From Asterias rubens (taxonomy: Eukaryota; Echinodermata; Asteroidea; Forcipulatida; Asteriidae), in contig NC_047077.1 of the NCBI RefSeq assembly GCF_902459465.1, forward strand, positions 3,720,001-3,784,000: 64,000 nucleotides of DNA, read 5' to 3'. Made by a program: the position numbers and the translations under genes. Of the stretch, positions 41,495 to 52,619 are shown piece after piece (within the stretch, counting starts at the first letter, position 1; each line of letters starts with the position of its first letter). The notes under the pieces are model-generated. The model made no database searches, had not been told where the DNA came from, and saw only the letters and a program-made list of their open reading frames with translations.

Positions 41495-41796
41495 AAAAGA
41501 ATTGGGTTTCGCCATATTGTCTGGGCTGTGTGACGTCATTTATTCTCGAGTGCAATCCCATTACTGCTCCACACGGGGACTTTTGCCTGCTGCGTCTCCG
41601 CCCTGAGCCGGTACGTCCCTCCTCAGTCAACCTGGTCAGCCCAACCTCCGCTGAGCTAACCATGTCGGTGCCGAGCTTAACGTGGACACCCGATCGTCAT
41701 AGACCAAGGTCACACAGAGCTCCCGAACTCAAGCGATCCAACCAACCCCGGATTCCAAGGTAACTGGATTACAGGCGCACGCCACAACGCCCAGCC
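41495..41796 (-). ncRNA. SRP RNA: 7SL/SRP RNA, copy 2
   Basis: 302 nt, collinear with copy 1. It differs at single positions (plus-strand TTTATTC for CTATTC near 41539; GGATTCC for GGCTTCC near 41750). Terminator and SRP54-binding helix 8 are unchanged. Confidence 0.95.
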
Positions 41797-41868
41797 AAGA
41801 GTTACTTGACATTTTTAACTCTATCAGCTCTTTAATCTACAGACGCGATGAATAAATAAAAAGACTAC

Positions 41869-41949
41869 CGTCGTGGACAGGATTCGAACCTGCGCGGGAA
41901 ACCCCATTGGATTTCGAGTCCAACGCCTTAACCTCTCGGCCACCACGAC
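41869..41949 (-). tRNA. tRNA-Ser(CGA): tRNA-Ser(CGA), copy 2
   Basis: Identical to copy 1 over the mature region: all stems, the CGA anticodon and both promoter boxes intact. Confidence 0.95.
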
Positions 41950-42319
41950 ACATGGTTACTATTTATTGAATTTTTCGAAGTACTAAAAAGTACACACATT
42001 TAGCGAGACGGGTGAAAATAAAAAATAGCATGCAACTCAAATTGAATGTTCTTAAATGTAGAAGCAAAACATGGCAATTTGTATGCATTATTCGTATAAA
42101 ACGTAGGCCTACAAAATAAGTAACAAATGTTGCTTACTGCTAACATTCGATACAGCAAACTGGTCGAACACAATAACATACAAATCGAAAAAAAAAAAAT
42201 CGTTTGGAAGGAGATTTAGGCCTTCTTTGTGTTTAGTAGCTTTTGTAGTCACGGTCGCCGAATGTTGAAGGTTGGACACAGTTGAAAACATGCCTAAACT
42301 GCGCAAAAAAAAAAAAAAA

Positions 42320-42387
42320 CCGGGATTCGAACCTGGTCGAGACCCCTCTGTTTTCGAGTTCCACACACCTTCACTACTCGGCCACCC
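42320..42387 (-). pseudogene. tRNA-Ser-like Pol III element, copy 2
   Basis: Same as copy 1 with GAGACCCCTC in place of GGGACCCGTC on the plus strand in the variable-arm region. Box A and B are intact, and a T-run terminator follows. Confidence 0.7.
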
Positions 42388-43354
42388 AAAACAAAACAGT
42401 GACTGAGTTCAAAATTTACCCAGACAACACGTGGGGGGGGGGGGGGGGGGGGGTGCCCGCAACATTGCGGAAGTTTGGAACATTTTTCACAGAGCTTGAA
42501 AGTGTGGCCATCTTGCATTTTCGGGGGTAAAGATTTAAAGTGCAATTGACGGCGAAGAATGAGCAAAATAAAAAATTGCAGCGGCCAAGAGAAAAGGTTT
42601 TTACTATATTAACTTTTTAGGTTCGGGCGGCAAGATAGTACGTTGTGGACGCATGTTAATAAGCGGTGGTCGCTAGAAAAACAGTTTTGACTGCAATTTT
42701 CAAAATAGTGGCCACAAGATAATTAGTCGTGGTCAGAAGATAAGTTGGAGCCGTGAGTGGCGGCCGCAAGAAAATAAGTGGTGGCCGCAAGATATAGGTG
42801 GTTTGCTGTGAAACATATGATTTTTTTAATTGGCACCAATTGGCCTTTAAGTCATCTGAAAATAGACTGTTTTTTCTTTCAAACATAAGAGTATACGCTT
42901 ATGAACAATAAAACAATTTTTTTAGTAATGGTGTTTATCACCAGGCGGTCCATCATCGTTAGTGTTCTCGTTAACTGGCTTTTGGTGTTCCGTCTTGATA
43001 ACTTCAGCTTGTTGATGTCAGTCGTGATGTAAGATGAAGTTGATATAGTAAACAAGAGTAGAACGGGGTGACCGAATTCTCTGTGACAACGGCGGTGTAC
43101 GTCTAGTCATGATCCACGGAGCCACACTGGTAAAAACTTCGCTCATAATCTTTAGACCTAAGTTAAAAAATAAACCACTTTAGAAGGGACCCAGTCCGGC
43201 CCTCTAAGTTTACGCTGCTTATTCGCATTGTTACAACGGCATATCCGCTTATTTAAAGACAATAAAACAATAGATTAAACTGATCAGGCATGCCACATTA
43301 ATCTCGTATTTGTAATGGATAAAAGCAAGATTTTTGTTTATTTTAAAAATCAGT

Positions 43355-43656
43355 AAAAGAATTGGGTTTCGCCATATTGTCTGGGCTGTGTGACGTCATT
43401 TATTCTCGAGTGCAATCCCATTACTGCTCCACACGGGGACTTTTGCCTGCTGCGTCTCCGCCCTGAGCCGGTACGTCCCTCCTCAGTCAACCTGGTCAGC
43501 CCAACCTCCGCTGAGCTAACCATGTCGGTGCCGAGCTTAACGTGGACACCCGATCGTCATAGACCAAGGTCACACAGAGCTCCCGAACTCAAGCGATCCA
43601 ACCAACCCCGGATTCCAAGGTAACTGGATTACAGGCGCACGCCACAACGCCCAGCC
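43355..43656 (-). ncRNA. SRP RNA: 7SL/SRP RNA, copy 3
   Basis: 302 nt and apparently identical to copy 2, exactly 1860 bp downstream. Very recent duplication or gene conversion is implied. Confidence 0.95.
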
Positions 43657-43728
43657 AAGAGTTACTTGACATTTTTAACTCTATCAGCTCTTTAATCTAC
43701 AGACGCGATGAATAAATAAAAAGACTAC

Positions 43729-43809
43729 CGTCGTGGACAGGATTCGAACCTGCGCGGGAAACCCCATTGGATTTCGAGTCCAACGCCTTAACCTCTCGGC
43801 CACCACGAC
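43729..43809 (-). tRNA. tRNA-Ser(CGA): tRNA-Ser(CGA), copy 3
   Basis: Identical to copies 1 and 2, exactly 1860 bp from copy 2. Confidence 0.95.
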
Positions 43810-44178
43810 ACATGGTTACTATTTATTGAATTTTTCGAAGTACTAAAAAGTACACACATTTAGCGAGACGGGTGAAAATAAAAAATAGCATGCAACTCAA
43901 ATTGAATGTTCTTAAATGTAGAAGCAAAACATGGCAATTTGTATGCATTATTCGTATAAAACGTAGGCCTACAAAATAAGTAACAAATGTTGCTTACTGC
44001 TAACATTCGATACAGCAAACTGGTCGAACACAATAACATACAAATCGAAAAAAAAAAAATCGTTTGGAAGGAGATTTAGGCCTTCTTTGTGTTTAGTAGC
44101 TTTTGTAGTCACGGTCGCCGAATGTTGAAGGTTGGACACAGTTGAAAACATGCCTAAACTGCGCAAAAAAAAAAAAAA

Positions 44179-44246
44179 CCGGGATTCGAACCTGGTCGAG
44201 ACCCCTCTGTTTTCGAGTTCCACACACCTTCACTACTCGGCCACCC
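44179..44246 (-). pseudogene. tRNA-Ser-like Pol III element, copy 3
   Basis: Same sequence as copy 2; adjacent poly-A and poly-G tracts differ slightly in length. Confidence 0.7.
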
Positions 44247-44746
44247 AAAACAAAACAGTGACTGAGTTCAAAATTTACCCAGACAACACGTGGGGGGGGG
44301 GGGGGGCGGGGTGCCCGCAACATTGCGGAAGTTTGGAACATTTTTCACAGAGCTTGAAAGTGTGGCCATCTTGCATTTTCGGGGGTAAAGATTTAAAGTG
44401 CAATTGACGGCGAAGAATGAGCAAAATAAAAAATTGCAGCGGCCAAGAGAAAAGGTTTTTACTATATTAACTTTTTAGGTTCGGGCGGCAAGATAGTACG
44501 TTGTGGACGCATGTTAGTAAGCGGTGGTCGCTAGAAAAACAGTTTTGACTGCAATTTTCAAAATAGTGGCCACAAGATAATTAGTCGTGGTCAGAAGATA
44601 AGTTGGAGCCGTGAGTGGCGGCCGCAAGAAAATAAGTGGTGGCCGCAAGATATAGGTGGTTTGCTGTGAAACATATGATTTTTTTAATTGGCACCAATTG
44701 GCCTTTAAGTCATCTGAAAATAGACTGTTTTTTCTTTCAAACATAA

Positions 44747-46063
44747 GGGACCATGGATAAATTAAGAACGCGGCCGCCCGCGGTCAGACTCGTTCTAGAA
44801 CGAGTCCGTCCCAAAATTGTCACGCGCCCGTCCCAAGATGGATTAAGCGCTTCACTGATTTTTAAGGATCCTCATTATCGAACTCTATTGTTGGTGCCTT
44901 TTGTTGTTCAGATTACGTGGACAGGGCAGCTTGCAAGTAAGCCACGAAGGGGTGAAGGATTAGTGTTTGCGGTCTAGCTCAGGTATACACCAGACAATGG
45001 GTTGGAGATGTCCATGTACAGCCAACCCTCAAGTTTGCCAAAGCCAATACAATAATATGCTACTGCCATAACAAGTTGTAGTGGTGACTATGATTCTTAA
45101 ATTTGAAATCATCGCCAACTTATTTTGTATCTACATCTAATTGTTACATTAGGACCCGTGTTTACAGAGATGATTACACTTACAAGATTCGTTCATAAAG
45201 GTACCGCGAAATCATGCTGACCGGCTCGCAATCACACAAAACACAACGCAAAATTACATCGTAGTACACAAACACTCCATCTAGCTACACACTCACACAC
45301 AGTGTTTTCAATATTCAGGCCTAGTAGTCTTGTTATTTTGCGTGCAACAAACTATAATGCAAGAAACATTGAACGCTAGAGGGCTTTCCTAAACAATGTG
45401 ATAGCGGGAGAGCCGCCCTCCGTTGAAAAATTGCGCAACAGCTTACGAAATTAGTTTCAACCGCCTTGAGATTAAGACTTTCGGGAGAATCTGGTGTCCG
45501 AAAATTGCAATACTAACCAGCGTTGGTGCCCGAGCTAAACTCATACAACATTGGCGCCGTCGCTGGTACCTTGGGCAACGTGGTGAATTTTCAGCAGTTC
45601 CTTGGGAAATATTAAGCGTGTTTAAGAAAAACTTCATATCGTGCATGTTGGCTTCATTATTCAAACATGAAACATTTTGGACACCTTGGTACAAAAAAGA
45701 GTATAGTTTTACTGTTAAATGTAAGATGTTTTTCTTATTGACTTTGTTTTACTTTGGGGGATTATTTTGCATGGCGGTCGTGCAAAGACGTAGTATTTTT
45801 TATTTTTTAATCTGCGGTTGTGTTTTGACTTATTGTGTGAAAAGGGCTACAACTTGGGTTTATCTACCCAGATAAGCCGATTATAACTACACAGTGGTTT
45901 TCGGCCTACACCATTGTTCCTTTGTTATACAGTGGGTCTTCCTCGATACCCGGTGGTTGAGGAGAACGCGTTCCACTCCGTAGTTTTTCTTTTGTTCGTT
46001 TTGTCACGCGAAGGAACGCGTCGCGACGCGGTCGTTCCCGTGACATAATTTATCCATGGTCCC
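44747..46063. mobile_element. PIF/Harbinger-like DNA transposon, non-autonomous, inserted in the SRP array
   Basis: The inverted ends GGGACCATGGATAAATTA and TAATTTATCCATGGTCCC are perfect over 18 bp. They are flanked by TAA at 44744-44746 and 46064-46066. Other units read AACATAAGAGTATACG without interruption, so TAA is a 3-bp target duplication, the class preferred by PIF/Harbinger elements. Length 1317 bp. A 150-codon plus-strand frame (45423-45875) resembles nothing I know. GC-rich ends contain further inverted GAACGCG motifs. No transposase seen. Confidence 0.85.
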
Positions 46064-46532
46064 TAAGAGTATACGCTTATGAACAATAAAACAATTTTTT
46101 TAGTAATGGTGTTTATCACCAGGCGGTCCATCATCGTTAGTGTTCTCGTTAACTGGCTTTTGGTGTTCCGTCTTGATAACTTCGGCTTGTTGATGTCAGT
46201 CGTGATGTAAGATGAAGTTGGTATAGTAAACAAGAGTAGAACGGGGTGACCGAATTCTCTGTGACAACGGCGGTGTACGTCTAGTCATGATCCACGGAGC
46301 CACACTGGTAAAAACTTCGCTCATAATCTTTAGACCTAAGTTAAAAAATAAACCACTTTAGAAGGGACCCAGTCCGGCCCTCTAAGTTTACGCTGCTTGT
46401 TCGCATTGTTACAACGGCATATCCGCTTATTTAAAGACAATAAAACAATAGATTAAACTGATCAGGCATGCCACATTAATCTCGTATTTGTAATGGATAA
46501 AAGCAAGATTTTTGTTTATTTTAAAAATCAGT

Positions 46533-46834
46533 AAAAGAATTGGGTTTCGCCATATTGTCTGGGCTGTGTGACGTCATCTATTCTCGAGTGCAATCCCATT
46601 ACTTCTCCACACGGGGACTTTTGCCTGCTGCGTCTCCGCCCTGAGACGGTACGTCCCTCCTCAGTCAACCTGGTCAGCCCAACCTCCGCTGAGCTAACCA
46701 TGTCGGTGCCGAGCTTAACGTGGACACCCGATCGTCATAGACCAAGGTCACACAGAGCTCCCGAACTCAAGCGATCCAACCAACCCCGGCTTCCAAGGTG
46801 ACTGGATTACAGGCGCACGCCACAACGCCCAGCC
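46533..46834 (-). ncRNA. SRP RNA: 7SL/SRP RNA, copy 4
   Basis: 302 nt. It carries a G-to-T-type change in the ACCGGCTCAGG part (plus-strand GAGACGGT for GAGCCGGT at 46645) and another at TTACTTCTCC, both in the S-domain helices. It has GTGACTGG for GTAACTGG, a change also in copy 6. The helix pairing may be weakened but the gene is otherwise complete. Confidence 0.9.
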
Positions 46835-46906
46835 GAGAGTTACTTGACATTTTTAACTCTATCAGCTCTTTAATCTACAGACGCGATGAATAAATAAAAA
46901 GACTAC

Positions 46907-46987
46907 CGTCGTGGACAGGATTCGAACCTGCGCGAGTAACCCCATTGGATTTCGAGTCCAACGCCTTAACCTCTCGGCCACCACGAC
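46907..46987 (-). tRNA. tRNA-Ser(CGA): tRNA-Ser(CGA), copy 4
   Basis: Like copy 1 except in the variable arm (plus-strand GCGCGAGTAACCCC instead of GCGCGGGAAACCCC). Acceptor, anticodon and T stems are intact. Confidence 0.93.
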
Positions 46988-47367
46988 ACATGGTTACTAT
47001 TTATTGAATTTTTCGAAGTACTAAAAAGTACACACATTTAGCGAGACGGGTGAAAATAAAAAATAGCATGCAACTCAAATTGAATGTTCTTAAATGTAGA
47101 AGCAAAACATGGCAATTTGTATACATTATTTGTATAAACCGTAGGCCTACAAAATAAGTAACAAATATGTTGCTTGCTGCTAACATTCGATACAGCAAAC
47201 TGGTCAAAATAGTAAACACAATAACATATAAATAGAAAAAAAACCCAACTCGTATGAAAGGAGATTTAGGCCTTCTTTGTGTTTAGTAGCTTTTGTAGTC
47301 ACGGTCGCCGAATGTTGGTGGTTGGACACAGTTGAAAACATGCCTAAACTGCAAAAAAACAACAACA

Positions 47368-47435
47368 CCGGGATTCGAACCTGGTCGGGACCCGTCTGTT
47401 TTCGAGTTCCACACACCTTCACTACTCGGCCACCC
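47368..47435 (-). pseudogene. tRNA-Ser-like Pol III element, copy 4
   Basis: Box A and box B as in copy 1. The following A-run on the plus strand is broken into AAAAAAACAACAACA, so the T-run terminator on the minus strand is weaker. Confidence 0.65.
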
Positions 47436-48409
47436 AAAACAAATCAGTGACTGAGTTCAAATTTTACCCAGACAACACGTGGGGGGGGGGGGCGGGTTGC
47501 CCGCAACATTGCGGAAGTTTTGAGCTTTTTTCACGGAGCTTGAAAGTGCGGCCATCTTGCATTTTCGGGGGTGAAGATTTAAAGTGCAATTGACGGCGAA
47601 GAATGAACAAAATAAAAAATTGCAGCGGCCATGAGAATTTTTTTTACTATATTAATTTTATAGGTTCGGGCGGCAAGATAGTACGTTGTGGACGCATGTT
47701 AATAAGCGGTGGTCGCTAGAAAAACAGTTTTGACTGCAATTTTCAAAATAGTGGCCACAAGATAATTAGTCGTGGTCAGAAGATAAGTTGGAGCCGTGAG
47801 TGGCGGCTGCAAAAAAATAAGTGGTGGCCGCAAGATATAGGTGGCTTGCTGTGAAACATTTTTTTTTTTTTAATTGGCACCAATGGGCCTTACAGTCACC
47901 TGGAATTAGACTGTTTTTTCTTTCAAACATTAGAGTATATGCTTATGAACAATAAAACAATTTTTTAGTAATGGTGGTTGTCACCAGGCGGTCCATCATC
48001 GTTAGTGTTCTCGTTAACTGGCTTTTGGTGTTCCGTCTTGATAACTTCAGCTTGTTGATGTCAGTCGTGATGTAAGATGAAGTTGGTGTAGTACACTAGA
48101 GTTGTACGGGGTGACCGACTTCTCTGTGACAACGGCGGTGTACATCTAGTCATGATCCACGGAGCCACACTGGTAAAAAACTTCGCTCATAATCTAATGA
48201 CACAAGTTACAAAATAAACCGCTTTAGAAGGGACCCAGTCCGGCCCTCTAAGCTTTGACAAGTTTACGCTGCTTGTTCGCGTTGTTATAACGGCATATCC
48301 GCTTATTTAAAGACAATAAAACAATAAATTAAACTGATCAGGCATGCCACATTAATCTCGTATTTAAGATTTATAAAAGCAAGATTTTTTTTTAATTTTA
48401 AAAATCAGT

Positions 48410-48711
48410 AAAAGAATTGGGTTTCGCCATATTGTCTTGGCTGTGTGACGTCATCTATTCTCGAGTGCAATCCCATTACTGCTCCACACGGGGACTTTTG
48501 CCTGCTGCGTCTCCGCCCTGAGCCGGTACGTCCCTCCTCAGTCAACCTGGTCAGCCCAACCTCCGCTGAGCTAACCATGTCGGTGCCGAGCTTAACGTGG
48601 ACACCCGATCGTCATAGACCAAGGTCACACAGAGCTCCCGAACTCAAGCGATCCAACCAACCCCGGCTTCCAAGGTAACTGGATTACAGGCGCACGCCAC
48701 AACGCCCAGCC
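48410..48711 (-). ncRNA. SRP RNA: 7SL/SRP RNA, copy 5
   Basis: 302 nt, nearly identical to copy 1, with GTCTTGGCTG for GTCTGGGCTG near 48437 in the 3' Alu/S boundary region. Helix 8 is intact. Confidence 0.95.
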
Positions 48712-48783
48712 AAGAGTTACTTGGCATTTTTAACTCTATCAGCTCTTTAATCTACAGACGCGATGAATAAATAAAAAGACTAC

Positions 48784-48864
48784 CGTCGTGGACAGGATTC
48801 GAACCTGCGCGGGAAACCCCATTGGATTTCGAGTCCAACGCCTTAACCTCTCGGCCACCACGAC
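48784..48864 (-). tRNA. tRNA-Ser(CGA): tRNA-Ser(CGA), copy 5
   Basis: Mature region identical to copy 1. Confidence 0.95.
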
Positions 48865-49238
48865 ACATGGTTATTATTTATTGAATTTTTCGAAGTACTA
48901 AAAAGTACACACATTTAGCGAGACGGGTGAAAATAAAAAATAGCATGCAACTCAAATTGAATGTTCTAAAATGTAGAAGCACAACATGGCAATTTGTATG
49001 CATTATTCGTATAAAACGTAGGCCTACAAAATAAGTAACAAATGTTGCTTACAGCTAACATTCGATACAGCAAACTGGTCAAACACAATAACATACAAAT
49101 CGAAAAAAAAAAAAACTCGTTTGGAAGGAGATTTAGGCCTTCTTTGTGTTTAGTAGCTTTTGTAGTCACGGTCGCCGAATGTTGAAGGTTGGACACAGTT
49201 GAAAACATGCCAGAACTGCAAAAAAAAAAAAAAAAAAA

Positions 49239-49306
49239 CCGGGATTCGAACCTGGTCGGGACCCCTCTGTTTTCGAGTTCCACACACCTTCACTACTCGG
49301 CCACCC
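49239..49306 (-). pseudogene. tRNA-Ser-like Pol III element, copy 5
   Basis: Same as copy 1 with GGGACCCCTC on the plus strand. Long uninterrupted T-run terminator. Confidence 0.7.
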
Positions 49307-50271
49307 AAAACAAAACAGTGACTGAGTTCAAAATTTACCCAGACAACACGTGGGGGGGGGGGGGGCGGGGTGCCCGCAACATTGCGGAAGTTTGGAACAT
49401 TTTTCACAGAGCTTGAAAGTGTGGCCATCTTGCATTTTCGGGGGTAAAGATTTAAAGTGCAATTGACGGCGAAGAATGAGCAAAATAAAAAATTGCAGCG
49501 GCCAAGAGAAAAAGTTTTTACTACATTAACTTTATAGGTTCGGGCGGCAAGATAGTACGTTGTGGACGCATGTTAATAAGCGGTGGTCGCTAGAAAAACA
49601 GTTTTGACTGCAATTTGCAAAATAGTGGCCACAAGATAATTAGTCGTGGTCAGAAGATAAGTTGGAGCCGTGAGTGGCGGCCGCAAGAAAATAAGTGGTG
49701 GCCGCAAGATATAGGTGGTTTGCTGTGAAACATATGATTTTTTTAATTGGCACCAATTGGCCTTTAAGTCATCTGAAAATAGACTGTTTTTTCTTTCAAA
49801 CATAAGAGTATACGCTTATGAACAATAAAACAATTTTTTTAGTAATAGTGTTTATCACCAGGCGGTCCATCATCGTTAGTGTTCTCGTTAACTGGCTTTT
49901 GGTGTTCCGTCTTGATAACTTCAGCTTGTTGATGTCAGTCGTGATGTAAGATGAAGTTGGTATAGTAAACAAGAGTAGAACGGGGTGACCGAATTCTCTG
50001 TGACAACGGCGGTGTACATCTAGTCATGATCCACGGAGCCACACTGGTAAAAACTTCGCTCATAATCTTTAGACCTAAGTTAAAAAATAAACCACTTTAG
50101 AAGGGACCCAGTCCGGCCCTCTAAGTTTACGCTGCTTATTCGCATTGTTACAGCGGCATATCCGCTTATTTAAAGACAATAAAACAATAGATTAAACTGA
50201 TCAGGCATGCCACATTAATCTCGTATTTGTAATGGATAAAAGCAAGATTTTTGTTTATTTTAAAAATCAGT

Positions 50272-50573
50272 AAAAGAATTGGGTTTCGCCATATTGTCTG
50301 GGCTGTGTGACGTCATCTATTCTCGAGTGCAATCCCATTACTGCTCCACACGGGGACTTTTGCCTGCTGCGTCTCCGCCCTGAGCCGGTACGTCCCTCCT
50401 CAGTCAACCTGGTCAGCCCAACCTTCGCTGAGCTAACCATGTCGGTGCCGAGCTTAACGTGGACACCCGATCGTCATAGACGAAGGTCACACAGAGCTCC
50501 CGAACTCAAGCGATCCAACCAACCCCGGCTTCCAAGGTGACTGGATTACAGGCGCACGCCACAACGCCCAGCC
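50272..50573 (-). ncRNA. SRP RNA: 7SL/SRP RNA, copy 6
   Basis: 302 nt. Plus-strand CCTTCGCTGA for CCTCCGCTGA near 50422 and AGACGAAGG for AGACCAAGG near 50478 are the visible changes. Helix 8 is intact. Confidence 0.92.
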
Positions 50574-50645
50574 GAGAGTTACTTGACATTTTTAACTCTA
50601 TCAGCTCTTTAATCTACAGACGCGATGAATAAATAAAAAGACTAC

Positions 50646-50726
50646 CGTCGTGGACAGGATTCGAACCTGCGCGGGTAACCCCATTGGATTTCGAGTCCAA
50701 CGCCTTAACCTCTCGGCCACCACGAC
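50646..50726 (-). tRNA. tRNA-Ser(CGA): tRNA-Ser(CGA), copy 6
   Basis: Identical stems to copy 1, with the variable arm GGGGTTACCCGC, which pairs as well as that of copy 1. Confidence 0.94.
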
Positions 50727-51106
50727 ACATGATTACTATTTATTGAATTTTTCGAAGTACTAAAAAGTACACACATTTAGCGAGACGGGTGAAAATAAAA
50801 AATAACATGCAACTCAAATTGAATGTTCTTAAATGTAGAAGCAAAACATGGCAATTTGTATACATTATTTGTATAAACCGTAGGCCTACAAAATAAGTAA
50901 CAAATATGTTGCTTGCTGCTAACATTCGATACAGAAAACTGGTCAAAATAGTAAACACAATAACATATAAATAGAAAAAAAACCCAACTCGTTTGAAAGG
51001 AGATTTAGGCCTTCTTTGTGTTTAGTAGCTTTTGTAGTCACGGTCGCCGAATGTTGGTGGTTGGACACAGTTGAAAACATGCCTAAACTGCAAAAAAACA
51101 ACAACA

Positions 51107-51174
51107 CCGGGATTCGAACCTGGTCGGGACCCGTCTGTTTTCAAGTTCCACACACCTTCACTACTCGGCCACCC
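51107..51174 (-). pseudogene. tRNA-Ser-like Pol III element, copy 6 (anticodon-position TGA)
   Basis: As copy 4, but the plus strand reads TTCAAGTTCC instead of TTCGAGTTCC, which changes the anticodon-position triplet from CGA to TGA. The acceptor stem is still unpaired. Confidence 0.6.
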
Positions 51175-52150
51175 AAAACAAATCAGTGACTGAGTTCAAA
51201 TTTTACCCAGACAACACGTGGGGGGGGGGAGGGCGGGTTGCCCGCAACATTGCGGAAGTTTTGAACTTTTTTCACGGAGCTTGAAAGTGCGGCCTTCTTG
51301 CATTTTCGGGGGTGAAGATTTAAAGTGCAATTGACGGCGAAGAATGAGCAAAATAAAAAATTGCAGCGGCCATGAGAATCTTTTTTACTACATTAATTTT
51401 ATAGGTTCGGGCGGCAAGATAGTACGTTGTGGACGCATGTTAAAAAGCGGTGGTCGCTCGAAAAACAGTTTTGACTGCAATTTTCAAAATAGTGGCCACA
51501 AGATAATTAGTCGTGGTCAGAAGATAAGTTGGAGCCGTGAGTGGCGGCTGCAAAAAAATAAGTGGTGGCCGCAAGATATAGGTGGCTTGCTGTGAAACAT
51601 TTTTTTTTTTTTAATTGGCACCAATGGGCCTTACAGTCACCTGGAATTAGACTGTTTTTTCTTTCAAACATTAGAGTATATGCTTATGAACAATAAAACA
51701 ATTTTTTAGTAATGGTGGTTGTCACCAGGCGGTCCATCATCGTTAGTGTTCTCGTTAACTGGCTTTTGGTGTTCCGTCTTGATAACTTCAGCTTGTTGAT
51801 GTCAGTCGTGATGTAAGATGAAGTTGGTGTAGTACACTAGAGTTGTACGGGGTGACCGACTTCTCTGTGACAACGGCGGTGTACATCTAGTCATGATCCA
51901 CGGAGCCACACTGGTAAAAAACTTCGCTCATAATCTAATGACACAAGTTACAAAATAAACCACTTTAGAAGGGACCCAGTCCGGCCCTCTAAGCTTTGAC
52001 AAGTTTACGCTGCTTGTTCGCGTTGTTATAACGGCATATCCGCTTATTTAAAGACGATAAAACAACAATTAAACTGATCAGGCATGCCACATTAATCTCG
52101 TATTTGTAATGTATAAAAGCAAGATATTTTTGTTAATTTAAAATATTAGT

Positions 52151-52452
52151 AAAAGAATTGGGTTTCGCCATATTGTCTGGGCTGTGTGACGTCATCTATT
52201 CTCGAGTGCAATCCCATTACTGCTCCACACGGGGACTTTTGCCTGCTGCGTCTCCGCCCTGAGCCGGTACGTCCCTCATCAGTCAACCTGGTCAGCCCAA
52301 CCTCCGTCGAGCTAACCATGTCGGTGCCGAGCTTAACGTGGACACCCGATCGTCATAGACCAAGGTCACACAGAGCTCCCGAACTCAAGCGATCCAACCA
52401 ACCCCGGCTTCAAAAGTAACTGGATTACAGGCGCACGCCACAACGCCCAGCC
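52151..52452 (-). ncRNA. SRP RNA: 7SL/SRP RNA, copy 7 (diverged edge copy)
   Basis: 302 nt and full length, but with changes at CCGTCGAGC (for CCGCTGAGC), CCTCATCAG (for CCTCCTCAG) and CTTCAAAAGTAAC (for CTTCCAAGGTAAC). These disrupt some Alu- and S-domain pairs. The SRP54-binding helix remains. Possibly a decaying copy. Confidence 0.8.
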
Positions 52453-52526
52453 GAGAGTTACTGGACATTTTAACTTTATCAGCTCTTTAATCTACAGACG
52501 CGATCAATAAAACAAAAAAAGACAAC

Positions 52527-52607
52527 CGTCGTGGACAGGATTCGAACCTGCGCGGGAAACCTCATTGCATTTCGAGTCAAACGCCCTAACCACTCGGCCA
52601 CCATCAC
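52527..52607 (-). pseudogene. tRNA-Ser(CGA)-like, copy 7, degenerate
   Basis: The acceptor 5' strand is GTGATGG against CCACGAC (two mismatches). The anticodon stem is TTTGA/TGCAA (two mismatches). The box B is unchanged. Probably not functional. Confidence 0.8.
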
Positions 52608-52619
52608 ACATGGTTACTA

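Noticed and set aside
45423-45875. 150-codon frame inside the Harbinger-like element as a transposase
   Set aside because: It shows no DDE or Myb-type motif that I can recognise and is too short for a transposase.
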